From an uncultured Treponema sp. (GTDB lineage: Bacteria; Spirochaetota; Spirochaetia; Treponematales; Treponemataceae): a stretch of DNA of 14,560 bases. The stretch is from positions 1 to 14,560 of the forward strand of contig CAMWPF010000015.1 of assembly GCA_947176045.1 (NCBI GenBank), written 5' to 3'. A model generated the notes under the pieces. The model searched no databases and was not told where the DNA came from. It saw only the letters and a list, made by a program, of their open reading frames with translations. Below are positions 1 through 7,400 of the stretch, one piece after another; the first letter of the stretch is position 1; the number at the start of each line of letters is the position of its first letter. Both the position numbers and the translations under genes were made by a program.

Positions 1-209
1 CGATTGAGGCGCTGTTCTGCGTCAAGGCGATGGAGGAAGGCTTTGTTCCGCCGACCATCAATCTGGACGAGCCTGACGTGGAGCACGGCTGCGATTTGGA
101 CTACACGCCGAACGTCGGCGCTGCCTGCGAGATCACGGCGGCGGCGTCCTGTTCGCTGGGCTTCGGCGGACACAACGCCTGCATCATTCTGAAAAAATAC
201 CAACCGTAG
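1..209 (+). CDS. fabF: Beta-ketoacyl-ACP synthase II, C-terminal fragment
   Basis: Only the last 68 codons (frame starting at base 3) are in the window. KAS II condenses malonyl-ACP with acyl-ACP in the elongation step of type II fatty acid synthesis in the cytoplasm. The visible part carries the family's C-terminal signature: PPTINLDEPD, then a CDLDYTPN block, then LGFGGHNACIILKKYQP just before the stop at 207-209. The catalytic Cys and the two active-site His residues lie upstream of the window edge, so activity cannot be judged. The usual NSFGFGG block reads CSLGFGG here, a mild variation. The gene is followed 123 bp downstream by fabV, the reductase that finishes the same cycle, which supports a fatty acid synthesis locus. 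Family assignment is confident; fabF rather than fabB is inferred from the C-terminal sequence. Confidence 0.9.
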   Translation, partial: IEALFCVKAMEEGFVPPTINLDEPDVEHGCDLDYTPNVGAACEITAAASCSLGFGGHNACIILKKYQP

Positions 210-223
210 GAACTGAGCCGGAC

Positions 224-252
224 TTGCGGATTCCGTTTTGTCCGTATAAAAT
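224..252 (+). promoter_or_regulatory. Possible fabV promoter
   Basis: TTGCGG at 224-229 and TATAAA at 245-250 (within TATAAAATAG) are separated by 15 bp, shorter than the usual 17. The -10 is good and the -35 is partial. It sits just after the fabF stop and would start a transcript near 257-260. This is a weak call based only on motif resemblance. Confidence 0.3.
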
Positions 253-265
253 AGAAAGACAGCGT

Positions 266-286
266 CCGCGCGTCCGTGCGGCGTTA
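266..286 (+). terminator. GC-rich leader hairpin upstream of fabV
   Basis: CCGCGC at 266-271 pairs with GTGCGG at 276-281, five Watson-Crick pairs plus one G-T, around a 4-base loop (GTCC). It is followed by CGTTATTTTA. The T run is interrupted, so it is at best a weak terminator or attenuator between fabF and fabV. If the candidate promoter upstream is real, the hairpin lies at the very 5' end of the fabV transcript. Confidence 0.35.
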
Positions 287-332
287 TTTTATGAATCTGC
301 GGCTTCCGCGGAATTCAGCCAGGAGTATTTTT

Positions 333-1565
333 ATGGTAATCAAACCGATGATTCGGAGCAACATCTGCATAAACGCCCATCCGGTCGGATGCGCGAAAGA
401 TACAGAGCGCCAGATTGCGTACGTCAAGGCGCAGAAGGCGAAGCGGGGCATCAAGAGCGTTCAGGAGGGCGGCGACGGTCCGAAAATGGTGCTCGTCCTC
501 GGCTGCTCCACGGGATACGGGCTTGCGAGCCGCATTTCGGCGGCGTTTGAATATGGCGCGGACACAATCGGCGTGTCGTTTGAGAAGGCCGCCACGGAAA
601 CGAAGGGCGGAACGCCCGGCTGGTACAACAACATGGCGTTCGACCGCGCGGCAGAAAAGGACGGACTGGTGGCGCGCACGTTCAGCGCGGACGCGTTCGC
701 CCACGAGACGCGGCAGCTGGTGATTGACGAAGTGAAGAAGCTCGGCAAGAAATTCGATCTGATTGTGTACAGCCTTGCAAGCCCCGTCCGCACCGATCCG
801 GATACAAAGGTGCTGTACAAGTCAGTCATCAAGCCGCAGGGAAAGGCGTACAGCGGCATGGCGATCGACATTATGACGGATTCCCTCAAGGAATCGACGG
901 CGGAGCCGGCGACGGAAGAGGAAATTGAAAATACGGTGAAGGTGATGGGCGGCGACGACTGGCGGCTGTGGATTTCGCAGCTTTCTGATGCCGGCGTCCT
1001 TGCGGACGGCTGCCGCACGGTCGCCTATTCGTACATCGGACCGGAGCTGAGCCATGCGATTTACCGCGACGGCGCCATCGGCGCGGCGAAGAAGGATTTG
1101 GAGAAGGCGGCGCTCGATTTGGACGCTCAGCTGAAGAAGTCAGTCGGCGGCGCGGCGTATGTTTCGGTCAACAAGGGGCTGGTCACCCGCTCCAGCGCGG
1201 TCATTCCGATTATTTCCCTGTACCTTTCCGTCCTGTTCAAGGTCATGAAGGAAAAAGGCACGCACGAAGGCTGCATCGAGCAGATGGAGCGGCTGTTCGC
1301 CGAGCGCCTGTACACGGGCGCGAACAGTTCCGCCGCGGAAGTGCCGGTTGACGGCGAGCACCGCATCCGCATCGACGACTGGGAGATGGCGGACGACGTG
1401 CAGGCGGAAGTCAACAAGCGCATGGCGGCGCTTTCCAACGACACCATTGCCGACATCTGCGACCTGCCGGGATACAAGCACGACTTCCTTGCGACGAACG
1501 GATTCGACATCGAAGGCGTTGACTACGACAGGGACGTTTCCAGAATGGACAGCCTGGACTTCTAA
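333..1565 (+). CDS. fabV: FabV-type trans-2-enoyl-ACP/CoA reductase
   Basis: The 410-residue protein reduces trans-2-enoyl-ACP or -CoA using NADH. Family members are FabV (fatty acid synthesis) and Ter (Treponema denticola crotonyl-CoA reductase, about 397 residues). The ATG at 333 is preferred over an in-frame start at 276 because AGGAG lies at 321-325 with 7 bp spacing, and because the protein then begins MVIKPMIRSNICINAHPVGC like the family. The NADH-binding glycine motif GCSTGYGLASR is at residues 57-67. The catalytic Tyr-X8-Lys is intact at Y244 and K253. YSLASPVRTDPDT (146-158), VSVNKGLVTR (277-286) and the C-terminal YKHDFLATNGFDIEG (381-395) are all conserved. It stands alone behind its own leader and ends in a strong terminator. 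Whether the physiological substrate is acyl-ACP or crotonyl-CoA cannot be told from sequence; the fabF neighbour favours fatty acid synthesis. Confidence 0.96.
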   Translation: MVIKPMIRSNICINAHPVGCAKDTERQIAYVKAQKAKRGIKSVQEGGDGPKMVLVLGCSTGYGLASRISAAFEYGADTIGVSFEKAATETKGGTPGWYNNMAFDRAAEKDGLVARTFSADAFAHETRQLVIDEVKKLGKKFDLIVYSLASPVRTDPDTKVLYKSVIKPQGKAYSGMAIDIMTDSLKESTAEPATEEEIENTVKVMGGDDWRLWISQLSDAGVLADGCRTVAYSYIGPELSHAIYRDGAIGAAKKDLEKAALDLDAQLKKSVGGAAYVSVNKGLVTRSSAVIPIISLYLSVLFKVMKEKGTHEGCIEQMERLFAERLYTGANSSAAEVPVDGEHRIRIDDWEMADDVQAEVNKRMAALSNDTIADICDLPGYKHDFLATNGFDIEGVDYDRDVSRMDSLDF

Positions 1566-1611
1566 GGCAGGAAGCTGTTTTCCAGTTCCCGGCGGTTTTC
1601 CATGTTTTTTG

Positions 1612-1654
1612 ATAAAAGGCGCGGACAAGAATATGTCCGCGCCTTTTATTTTTC
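1612..1654 (+). terminator. Intrinsic terminator after fabV
   Basis: A perfect 16-bp stem, 1612-1627 (ATAAAAGGCGCGGACA) with 1634-1649, encloses a 6-base loop (AGAATA). The 3' arm ends in TTTTAT and runs into TTTTTC. It lies 46 bp after the fabV stop. The A run in the 5' arm mirrors the T run, so it may also work for leftward transcripts. A second, weaker hairpin (CTGCCT 1668-1673 with AGGCAG 1692-1697, followed by TTTTTAT) lies just downstream. Confidence 0.93.
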
Positions 1655-1902
1655 GGGCGCTCGGAAGCTGCCTGCCGGGCGGAGGGAGGGAAGGCAGTTT
1701 TTATAAAAAAAAGTTATACAAGTTTCTTTTTCATTTTGCCGTTTGTTATTTGTATAAATCCCGTGGAGACCGGATTTTTAAAACTTGTTTTTTCTAGCAA
1801 AACTGTCGAAATTTAAATTTGTAAACAGCGATTGCAACATACTTGAATGCGCATAAAAGCCGGAACAGCGGCGCTTTGTTCATGGCTTTTGAGGGAGGTG
1901 AA
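1655..1902 (+). promoter_or_regulatory. AT-rich upstream region of the efflux operon
   Basis: There is no gene here. The stretch between the fabV terminator and the channel gene is strikingly AT-rich compared with both flanks. It contains a TATAAA at 1753-1758 without a well-spaced -35, an 8-bp inverted repeat (ACAAGTTT 1718-1725 and AAACTTGT 1781-1788) and a perfect 12-bp palindrome AAATTTAAATTT at 1809-1820. It must hold the promoter of the four-gene operon, but no single promoter can be chosen with confidence. The palindrome is a plausible operator. Confidence 0.45.
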
Positions 1903-3213
1903 ATGACTTTCAGAAACAGTCGTCTGGCACTGTTCATTTTTTTTGTTTTGACGTGCGCTGTTTTTGCAGAGGAATCGGAAGATGCGGAAGATCCGCAGGT
2001 GCTTACGCTTGCGGACGCGGTGGATCTTGCGCTGGAAAACAATCTGGACATCAAGCGTTCTGAAAATTCCCTCGGCCTGCTCAAGACGAAGGACAAGTAT
2101 TCATGGAACAGCGTCAGCCCGTCCATCAATCTGAACGGAAGCTTTGCGGACAACTTTGAGGCCGATACGACGGCGTTTTCGCTGTCCGGCTCGCTGGGCA
2201 TCGCCCTTTCGCCGAACCTGTACGCTTCCATCCGCGGCGCGAAGCTGGACTACGAACAGGGGCTGATTTCCTACGAGCAGACAGTGCGGACTGTCGAACT
2301 GAATGTCCGCAAGGCGTTCTACGGGCTTTTGTACGAGCAGGAGAACATCGCGCTGCAAAAGCGCAGCCTCAAGACGAGCGAGGCGCAGTACCAGCAGAAT
2401 CAGGAAAAATTCAACCACGGCCAGATTCCCGAGCTGGACGTTTTGACGAGCCGCGTCAGCTATGAGCAGAAGAAGCCTGCGGTGGAGGCGGCGGAAACTG
2501 CATTCTTGAACGATCTTGCCGCGTTCAAGCAGATAATCGGCATGGATCAGCAGACGGACATTTCGCTTTCCGGTTCGCTTGACGATGTGCTGAACGTGCG
2601 GAAGATTGAGCTGCCGCCTGCGGAAAAGCCCGCTCCGAGCGTGCAGCTTGCTGAGAAGTCGGTCGAAATCGCACAGAACGGCCTGCTTGCCTCCCGGTTC
2701 GGCTCGTATGCACCCAGCCTGTCGCTCGGCTATCAGTACGGAAAGACCTACGGCAACGCCATGTCCGCCGGCTATGAATGGGGCACGACGAACAGCCTGA
2801 CTGTGGGAGTGCAGATTCCGCTCGACGGATGGCTTCCGTGGTCGACGGGCGCGGTTTCCGTCGCTTCCGCAAAGTCCAATGTGACTGACGCGCAGCTCCA
2901 GCTGGAAAACGCCATGGAGACGACCGCCGTCCAAACGGAAAGCTACATGCGCAAAATCACGCAGGCGATTTCACAGGTGGACTCCCTTCGCTCCACTGTT
3001 GAGCTTGCAGAGCAGACATACGCTATGACGCAGACTGCCTACAACTACGGCAAGACGGATTTGATGAATCTGCTCAACGCCTCCGATTCCGTTTTGAGCG
3101 CGGGGGTGAGCCTCAAGCAGCAGGCGTACACGCTTGTGAGCGCGATTCTGGAACTGGAAAGCCTGCTGGGCATTCCGTTCGGAACGCTCGGAGTTCCGCA
3201 AGCGGCGGACTGA
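1903..3213 (+). CDS. TolC-like outer-membrane efflux channel (BesC type)
   Basis: This 436-residue protein is the outer-membrane factor of the tripartite pump encoded downstream, a trimeric beta-barrel with a long periplasmic alpha-tunnel. The ATG at 1903 is chosen because GGAGG lies at 1894-1898 and the product then starts with a clean signal peptide: basic MTFRNSR, a hydrophobic core, and cleavage after VFA near residue 22. A relaxed spirochaete lipobox (VLTC) is an alternative reading. The two OEP repeats are visible: one begins LTLADAVDLALENN with FNHGQIPELDVLTSRVSYE, the second has YNYGKTDLMNLLNASDSVL. Heptad-rich helical stretches such as RKAFYGLLYEQENIALQKR fit the tunnel helices. Length matches TolC/BesC relatives. 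It is first in the operon, 60 bp before the adaptor gene. Family is sure; transported substrates are unknown. Confidence 0.9.
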   Translation: MTFRNSRLALFIFFVLTCAVFAEESEDAEDPQVLTLADAVDLALENNLDIKRSENSLGLLKTKDKYSWNSVSPSINLNGSFADNFEADTTAFSLSGSLGIALSPNLYASIRGAKLDYEQGLISYEQTVRTVELNVRKAFYGLLYEQENIALQKRSLKTSEAQYQQNQEKFNHGQIPELDVLTSRVSYEQKKPAVEAAETAFLNDLAAFKQIIGMDQQTDISLSGSLDDVLNVRKIELPPAEKPAPSVQLAEKSVEIAQNGLLASRFGSYAPSLSLGYQYGKTYGNAMSAGYEWGTTNSLTVGVQIPLDGWLPWSTGAVSVASAKSNVTDAQLQLENAMETTAVQTESYMRKITQAISQVDSLRSTVELAEQTYAMTQTAYNYGKTDLMNLLNASDSVLSAGVSLKQQAYTLVSAILELESLLGIPFGTLGVPQAAD

Positions 3214-3226
3214 ACAAGGAACAATT

Positions 3227-3260
3227 GCGGCTGAACTGGCCGCGCATATACGCATATAAA
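3227..3260 (+). promoter_or_regulatory. Intergenic stem and TATAAA box between channel and adaptor genes
   Basis: The 60-bp gap contains a 5-bp GC stem (GCGGC 3227-3231 with GCCGC 3239-3243, 7-base loop), followed by a TATAAAATAG element starting at 3255. The stem could stabilise or process the mRNA between the two cistrons, and the TATAAA could be a weak internal promoter. No good -35 is present, so the regulatory reading is speculative. Confidence 0.25.
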
Positions 3261-3273
3261 ATAGGATAGCAGT

Positions 3274-4221
3274 ATGGGAAACACCAAGAACGGAAAAAAA
3301 GCGGCGGCAATTGTCATTGCGCTTGCAGTGACGGCCGGAGTCATCTTTCTGATTTTAAAGACAGGCAAGGGCGGCGGCAGCGCGAACATGAAGCGCGGCG
3401 GCGAGGAGACTGTGTTCACGGTGAAGTCGGCGCCCGCAGAAATAGCGACGCTGACGGACTATGTGATTACGAACGGCGAGGTGGAGTCGCAAAGCTCCAT
3501 AGAAGTGTTCCCTTCAATGGGCGGAAAGATTGCCGGACTGAACGTGATGCTCGGCTCCACTGTCCGCAAGGGGGACGTCGTTGCGACAATCGATCCGTCC
3601 GAGCCGGGGACAAAATACGCGCTCAGCCCGGTGCTCGCCCCCATCGGCGGAAGCATCGTCTCTTCTCCGCTGAAGGTCGGCACGCAGGTGTATACGACGA
3701 CGGCAATCACCATGATCGGCGACATCGACAACCTTCAGATTACCGCATCGATTCCCGAGCGCTATGTCGCTGAACTGAAGGCGGGGCTGAAGGCGGAAGT
3801 TTCTCTTGAAGCGTATCCGGGCGTCATTTTCCCTGCGACGCTTTCGCGCGTTTCGCCCGTTGTTGACGCCGCGACGCGCACAAAGGAAATCATCTTGAAT
3901 TTTGACAGGCGCGACAGCCGCGTGAACGCCGGAATGTTCGCAAAAATCAAGCTGTACACGACGCAGTACGCCGGACAGGTAACCGTTCCCTCGGACGCAG
4001 TTGTGGCGCAGGATACGGATTCCTACCTCTTCGTCGTGAATGATGACGGCACTGTCTCCCGGCGCGTTGTGGCGCTTGGAAAGTCGGTTGACACTGCCGT
4101 GCAGGTTACGGACAACCTCATGCCCGGCGAGCGCGTTGTCGTGGAAGGTATGACGTCGCTTTCAGACGGCGCGAAGGTGAAGGACATCGCCTTGCAGCAG
4201 CCCGAGCCTGAGGAGAACTGA
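3274..4221 (+). CDS. RND periplasmic adaptor lacking the alpha-hairpin (BesA type)
   Basis: This 315-residue membrane-fusion protein links the inner-membrane pump to the outer-membrane channel. AGGA at 3263-3266 supports the ATG at 3274. A basic N-terminus (GNTKNGKK) precedes one hydrophobic segment at about residues 9-29, an uncleaved anchor. The first lipoyl half is at about 76-107 (IEVFPSMGGKIAGLNV to VVATID) and the second at about 120-150 (VLAPIGGSIVSSPLKVG). Only about 12 residues separate them, so the coiled-coil hairpin present in AcrA-type adaptors is absent. The beta-barrel domain follows (LQITASIPERYVAELKAG, then INAG-like VNAGMFAKIKLYT near 217-230), then the membrane-proximal domain (VTVPSDAVVAQ). 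Length and missing hairpin match Borrelia burgdorferi BesA (about 317 residues). It is followed 2 bp later by the pump gene. Confidence 0.92.
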   Translation: MGNTKNGKKAAAIVIALAVTAGVIFLILKTGKGGGSANMKRGGEETVFTVKSAPAEIATLTDYVITNGEVESQSSIEVFPSMGGKIAGLNVMLGSTVRKGDVVATIDPSEPGTKYALSPVLAPIGGSIVSSPLKVGTQVYTTTAITMIGDIDNLQITASIPERYVAELKAGLKAEVSLEAYPGVIFPATLSRVSPVVDAATRTKEIILNFDRRDSRVNAGMFAKIKLYTTQYAGQVTVPSDAVVAQDTDSYLFVVNDDGTVSRRVVALGKSVDTAVQVTDNLMPGERVVVEGMTSLSDGAKVKDIALQQPEPEEN

Positions 4222-4223
4222 GC

Positions 4224-7200
4224 ATGAGCGTATCCAGAAAAACGCTTGAACACCCGGTCATGACGCTGATAGTCTTTGTGCTGCTCGGCGCAGTCGGACT
4301 GTTCACGCTGCGCAATGTCGCAATCGCGCTGATGCCGGACATTGACATTCCGTACATCATGGTTTCCACGACGTATCAGAACGCAGGTCCGGAATCAATA
4401 GAAGAGACGGTTACGAAAGTGCTGGAAGGCTCGCTCATCAGCGTGAGCGGCCTCAAGGAGCTGACGTCGCGTTCTTCGGAAGGCGTCTCCATGATTTCCC
4501 TTGAATTTGACTATGGGACGGATCTGGATCTTGCCGTCTCGGACATCCGCGACAAAATCGACCGTGTAAAGAAGAGGCTTCCCGACGACGCTGATTCCCC
4601 GACAATCCTGAAGATGGACGCGGACTCCATGCCGATTATGCGCATCGCAGTCTATGGAAACCGTCCTGTCAATGAGCTGAAGAAATTTGCCGACGACAAC
4701 ATCGCCGACTACATCGAGCAGGCGGACGGCGTCGCGGAAGTCAACGTCTATGGCGGACAGACGGCGATTGTGCGCGTGGAGCTTGAGCAGAACCGGCTTG
4801 CTGCCTACGGATTCACCGTCGCGCAGATTTCGGCCGCGCTCGCAAAGCAGAACCTTGAGCTTGGCGGCGGAAAGCTTGACGAAGGCAACCGCGAGTACAT
4901 TGTCCGTACGACGGGACAGTACGCGACGGTGGACGACATCAACGACGCTGTCATTACGACGATAAACGGCTACGACGTGCGGCTCAAGGACGTGGGACGC
5001 GCGTTCCTCGGCTACGAGGACAAGGACAACGAAGTTTATATAAACGGGCAGACAGGCGTGTACCTTGCAATCACCAAGCAGTCCGGCTCAAACACCGTCG
5101 CCGTCGCGAACGCCGTGTATGAAAAGATGGCGGAACTGGAAAAGACGCTTCCCAAGGACATCACGCTGGAAATCATCCGCGACGACACCGACTCCATCCG
5201 CGACACCATCAGCATTCTGGCGGAGTCGGCGTGGCAGGGGCTTCTGCTTGCGGTCATCGTGCTGTTCATCTTCCTCCAGAATTTCAAGAGCACCATCATC
5301 ATTGCAATCTCAATTCCGCTTTCAATCATCATCACGCTGTTCGCCATGAGCCTGTTCGGAATTACCTTGAACATGATGACGCTTACGGGGCTGATTCTGG
5401 GCGTTGGAATGATTGTCGATGCGTCCATCGTCATGATTGACAACATCTATTCGTACCGTATGCGCGGCGCGAAGCCCCGGAACGCGGCTGTCCTCGGCTC
5501 GCAGGAAATGGTCGTCTCCGTCATTTCGGGCAACCTGACGACCATCTGCGTGTTCGTGCCGTTCCTCCTGTTCATCAAGGATCTTGAGATGATGGGCCAG
5601 ATGTTCAAGGGAATCATCTTTACGATTGTAATTGCGCTTGTGTCGTCGCTGTTCGTGGCGATTTTCCTTGTTCCCGTCCTTGCCGGCGTGTTCCTGCCGC
5701 TTTCAAGTCGCGCGGAGAAGCCGGTGACGAATCCGGTTTTGAAATTCCTGTACGGGGCGTTCCAGAAGGGAATGGACGCCATAACGGCGGTCTACAAGCG
5801 CGTCTTGAACGCCGCGCTGAACAACCGGGCGCCGACAGTCGTGATCGCGCTGTGCGTGCTTGCGATGTCCCTTGCGATTGTGCCGACGCTGACGGTAACG
5901 ATGGTGCCGGCCGGAAACGACGACTCGGTGACGCTGAACATCACGATGCCGCTGGGAACGCCGCTTTCTGAAACGCAGATTGTCGCGCTCGCGTTCGAGG
6001 ATATTGTGCGGAACGAGGTGGAAGGCTACAAGTTCATCACAACGTCCGTCGGCTCAGGCGGACGAGGGACGCGGTATTCCTACAAGGCGTCCGTGCAGGT
6101 TACGCTGCCGGATTCCGCAGAGCAGATTGATACGGCTGTGGACATTCAGCGCAAGCTGCGCGCCCATTTCCAGGATTTTGCCGGGGCGCAGTTCACGTTC
6201 GATGCGAACACGAGGCGGCAGATTGCGGGCGACGACATCGACATTGCCATCCGCTCCGACGACCTTGATGCGGCGATGGAGGTGGCGGAAAAAATCCGGG
6301 ACGTCATGGACGGCATTGCTGCTGTCAGCGAGACGTCGATCGACACGGAGCGCGGCCTTCCGCAGGTGGAAGTGGTGATTGACCGCGACCGCGCGTATTC
6401 GTTCGGCGTGGATGTTTCGACGGTTGCGACGGAAGTCTATTACGCCATCAACGGCGCGACGTCCTCTACGTTCCGCTATGCAGGCGACGACTATGACATT
6501 GTGGTGATGTATCGGCCGGAAGACCGCAAGGACATCATGGATTTGGAGTCGATGTACGTGCAGGGAACGAACGGCATGGTGAGCGTCTCCAACTTTGCGA
6601 GCCTGCGGCGCGGGCTTGGGCCTGTCACCATCCGGCGCGAAAACCAGACGCGGATCGTGCATGTGACGGCGGAAATCATTTCGGATGAAAGCGCGAACGT
6701 CGTCGAGCAGATGATTCAGGACGGCATTGCGAATTCATTCATCATTCCCGACAACGTGACGGTGAGCTACGAAGGCTCGTGGCAGGAAATCGGCAAGCAG
6801 ATGAAAGTCTACCTGACAATCATCATCATGGCAATCATCCTCGTATTCGGCGTCATGGCGTCCACATACGAATCGTTCAAGGCGCCGCTCATCAACCTTG
6901 CCACGATTCCGTTCATGATTATCGGCGTGGCGGTGCTGTACAAGGTGATGGGGCAGCCGATTTCAATCATGGCGATGGTCGGACTGATTATGCTCGTCGG
7001 AATCGTCGTCAACAACGGAATCATCCTCGTGGACTACACGAACCTGCTGCGCGACCGCGACATTCCGATGCATGAGGCGTGCCTTGAAGCTGGAACGAGC
7101 CGCCTGCGGCCGGTTCTGATGACGACGCTCACGACAATCCTCGGAATGCTGCCGATGTGCTTTTCTTCCGAAGGGCAGGCGGCGATGATTCAGCCGATCG

Positions 7201-7400
7201 GAATTGCGGTTGTGGGCGGACTTACGTCGAGCACGTTCGTCACGCTGATTCTGATTCCCGTGCTGTATTCCATCGTGATGCGAAAAAAGCCGAAGGCGGC
7301 GTCGGCAGTGAAGATTGACTATTCATGCGTGCTGCCGGAAGCGGCGCCTGCGGCGGATTCTGCCGATAATCCCGGAAAAGAGGGCGGAGACGGAAAATGA
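4224..7400 (+). CDS. RND-family inner-membrane efflux transporter (AcrB/BesB type)
   Basis: This 1058-residue proton-driven pump has the two-fold RND layout: TM1 near residues 9-28, a large periplasmic loop, TM2-6 around 330-500, TM7, a second periplasmic loop, and TM8-12 around 860-1030. AGGAG at 4211-4215 places the start. Family motifs include PDIDIPYIMVSTTYQNAGPE, LTLTGLILGVGMIVD (TM4), GIVVNNGIILVDY (TM10) and SRLRPVLMTTLTTILGMLP (TM11). The AcrB Asp407-Asp408 pair is Asp399-Ala400 here, the AcrB Lys940 position is in Asn930-Asn931, and the TM11 Arg (RLRP, 960-963) is kept. The single-Asp arrangement recalls heavy-metal RND pumps such as CusA, but VNN in TM10 is common in the drug-type branch, so the substrate class is open. 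The stop overlaps the next start (ATGA 7397-7400). Confidence 0.95.
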   Translation: MSVSRKTLEHPVMTLIVFVLLGAVGLFTLRNVAIALMPDIDIPYIMVSTTYQNAGPESIEETVTKVLEGSLISVSGLKELTSRSSEGVSMISLEFDYGTDLDLAVSDIRDKIDRVKKRLPDDADSPTILKMDADSMPIMRIAVYGNRPVNELKKFADDNIADYIEQADGVAEVNVYGGQTAIVRVELEQNRLAAYGFTVAQISAALAKQNLELGGGKLDEGNREYIVRTTGQYATVDDINDAVITTINGYDVRLKDVGRAFLGYEDKDNEVYINGQTGVYLAITKQSGSNTVAVANAVYEKMAELEKTLPKDITLEIIRDDTDSIRDTISILAESAWQGLLLAVIVLFIFLQNFKSTIIIAISIPLSIIITLFAMSLFGITLNMMTLTGLILGVGMIVDASIVMIDNIYSYRMRGAKPRNAAVLGSQEMVVSVISGNLTTICVFVPFLLFIKDLEMMGQMFKGIIFTIVIALVSSLFVAIFLVPVLAGVFLPLSSRAEKPVTNPVLKFLYGAFQKGMDAITAVYKRVLNAALNNRAPTVVIALCVLAMSLAIVPTLTVTMVPAGNDDSVTLNITMPLGTPLSETQIVALAFEDIVRNEVEGYKFITTSVGSGGRGTRYSYKASVQVTLPDSAEQIDTAVDIQRKLRAHFQDFAGAQFTFDANTRRQIAGDDIDIAIRSDDLDAAMEVAEKIRDVMDGIAAVSETSIDTERGLPQVEVVIDRDRAYSFGVDVSTVATEVYYAINGATSSTFRYAGDDYDIVVMYRPEDRKDIMDLESMYVQGTNGMVSVSNFASLRRGLGPVTIRRENQTRIVHVTAEIISDESANVVEQMIQDGIANSFIIPDNVTVSYEGSWQEIGKQMKVYLTIIIMAIILVFGVMASTYESFKAPLINLATIPFMIIGVAVLYKVMGQPISIMAMVGLIMLVGIVVNNGIILVDYTNLLRDRDIPMHEACLEAGTSRLRPVLMTTLTTILGMLPMCFSSEGQAAMIQPIGIAVVGGLTSSTFVTLILIPVLYSIVMRKKPKAASAVKIDYSCVLPEAAPAADSADNPGKEGGDGK

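Noticed and set aside
276..332. N-terminal extension of fabV in the same frame
   Set aside because: The extra 19 residues do not resemble the family N-terminus, the segment overlaps a hairpin, and AGGAG at 321-325 fits the ATG at 333.
1843..1902. Longer start for the outer-membrane channel gene
   Set aside because: It would put 20 residues in front of the signal peptide, and the ribosome binding site at 1894-1898 points to 1903.
2101..2934. Long open frame on the minus strand inside the channel gene (and similar ones at 6054-6662, 9319-9924 and 9695-10435)
   Set aside because: These are opposite-strand shadows of GC-rich coding sequence with low-complexity, Arg- and His-rich translations and no ribosome binding site.
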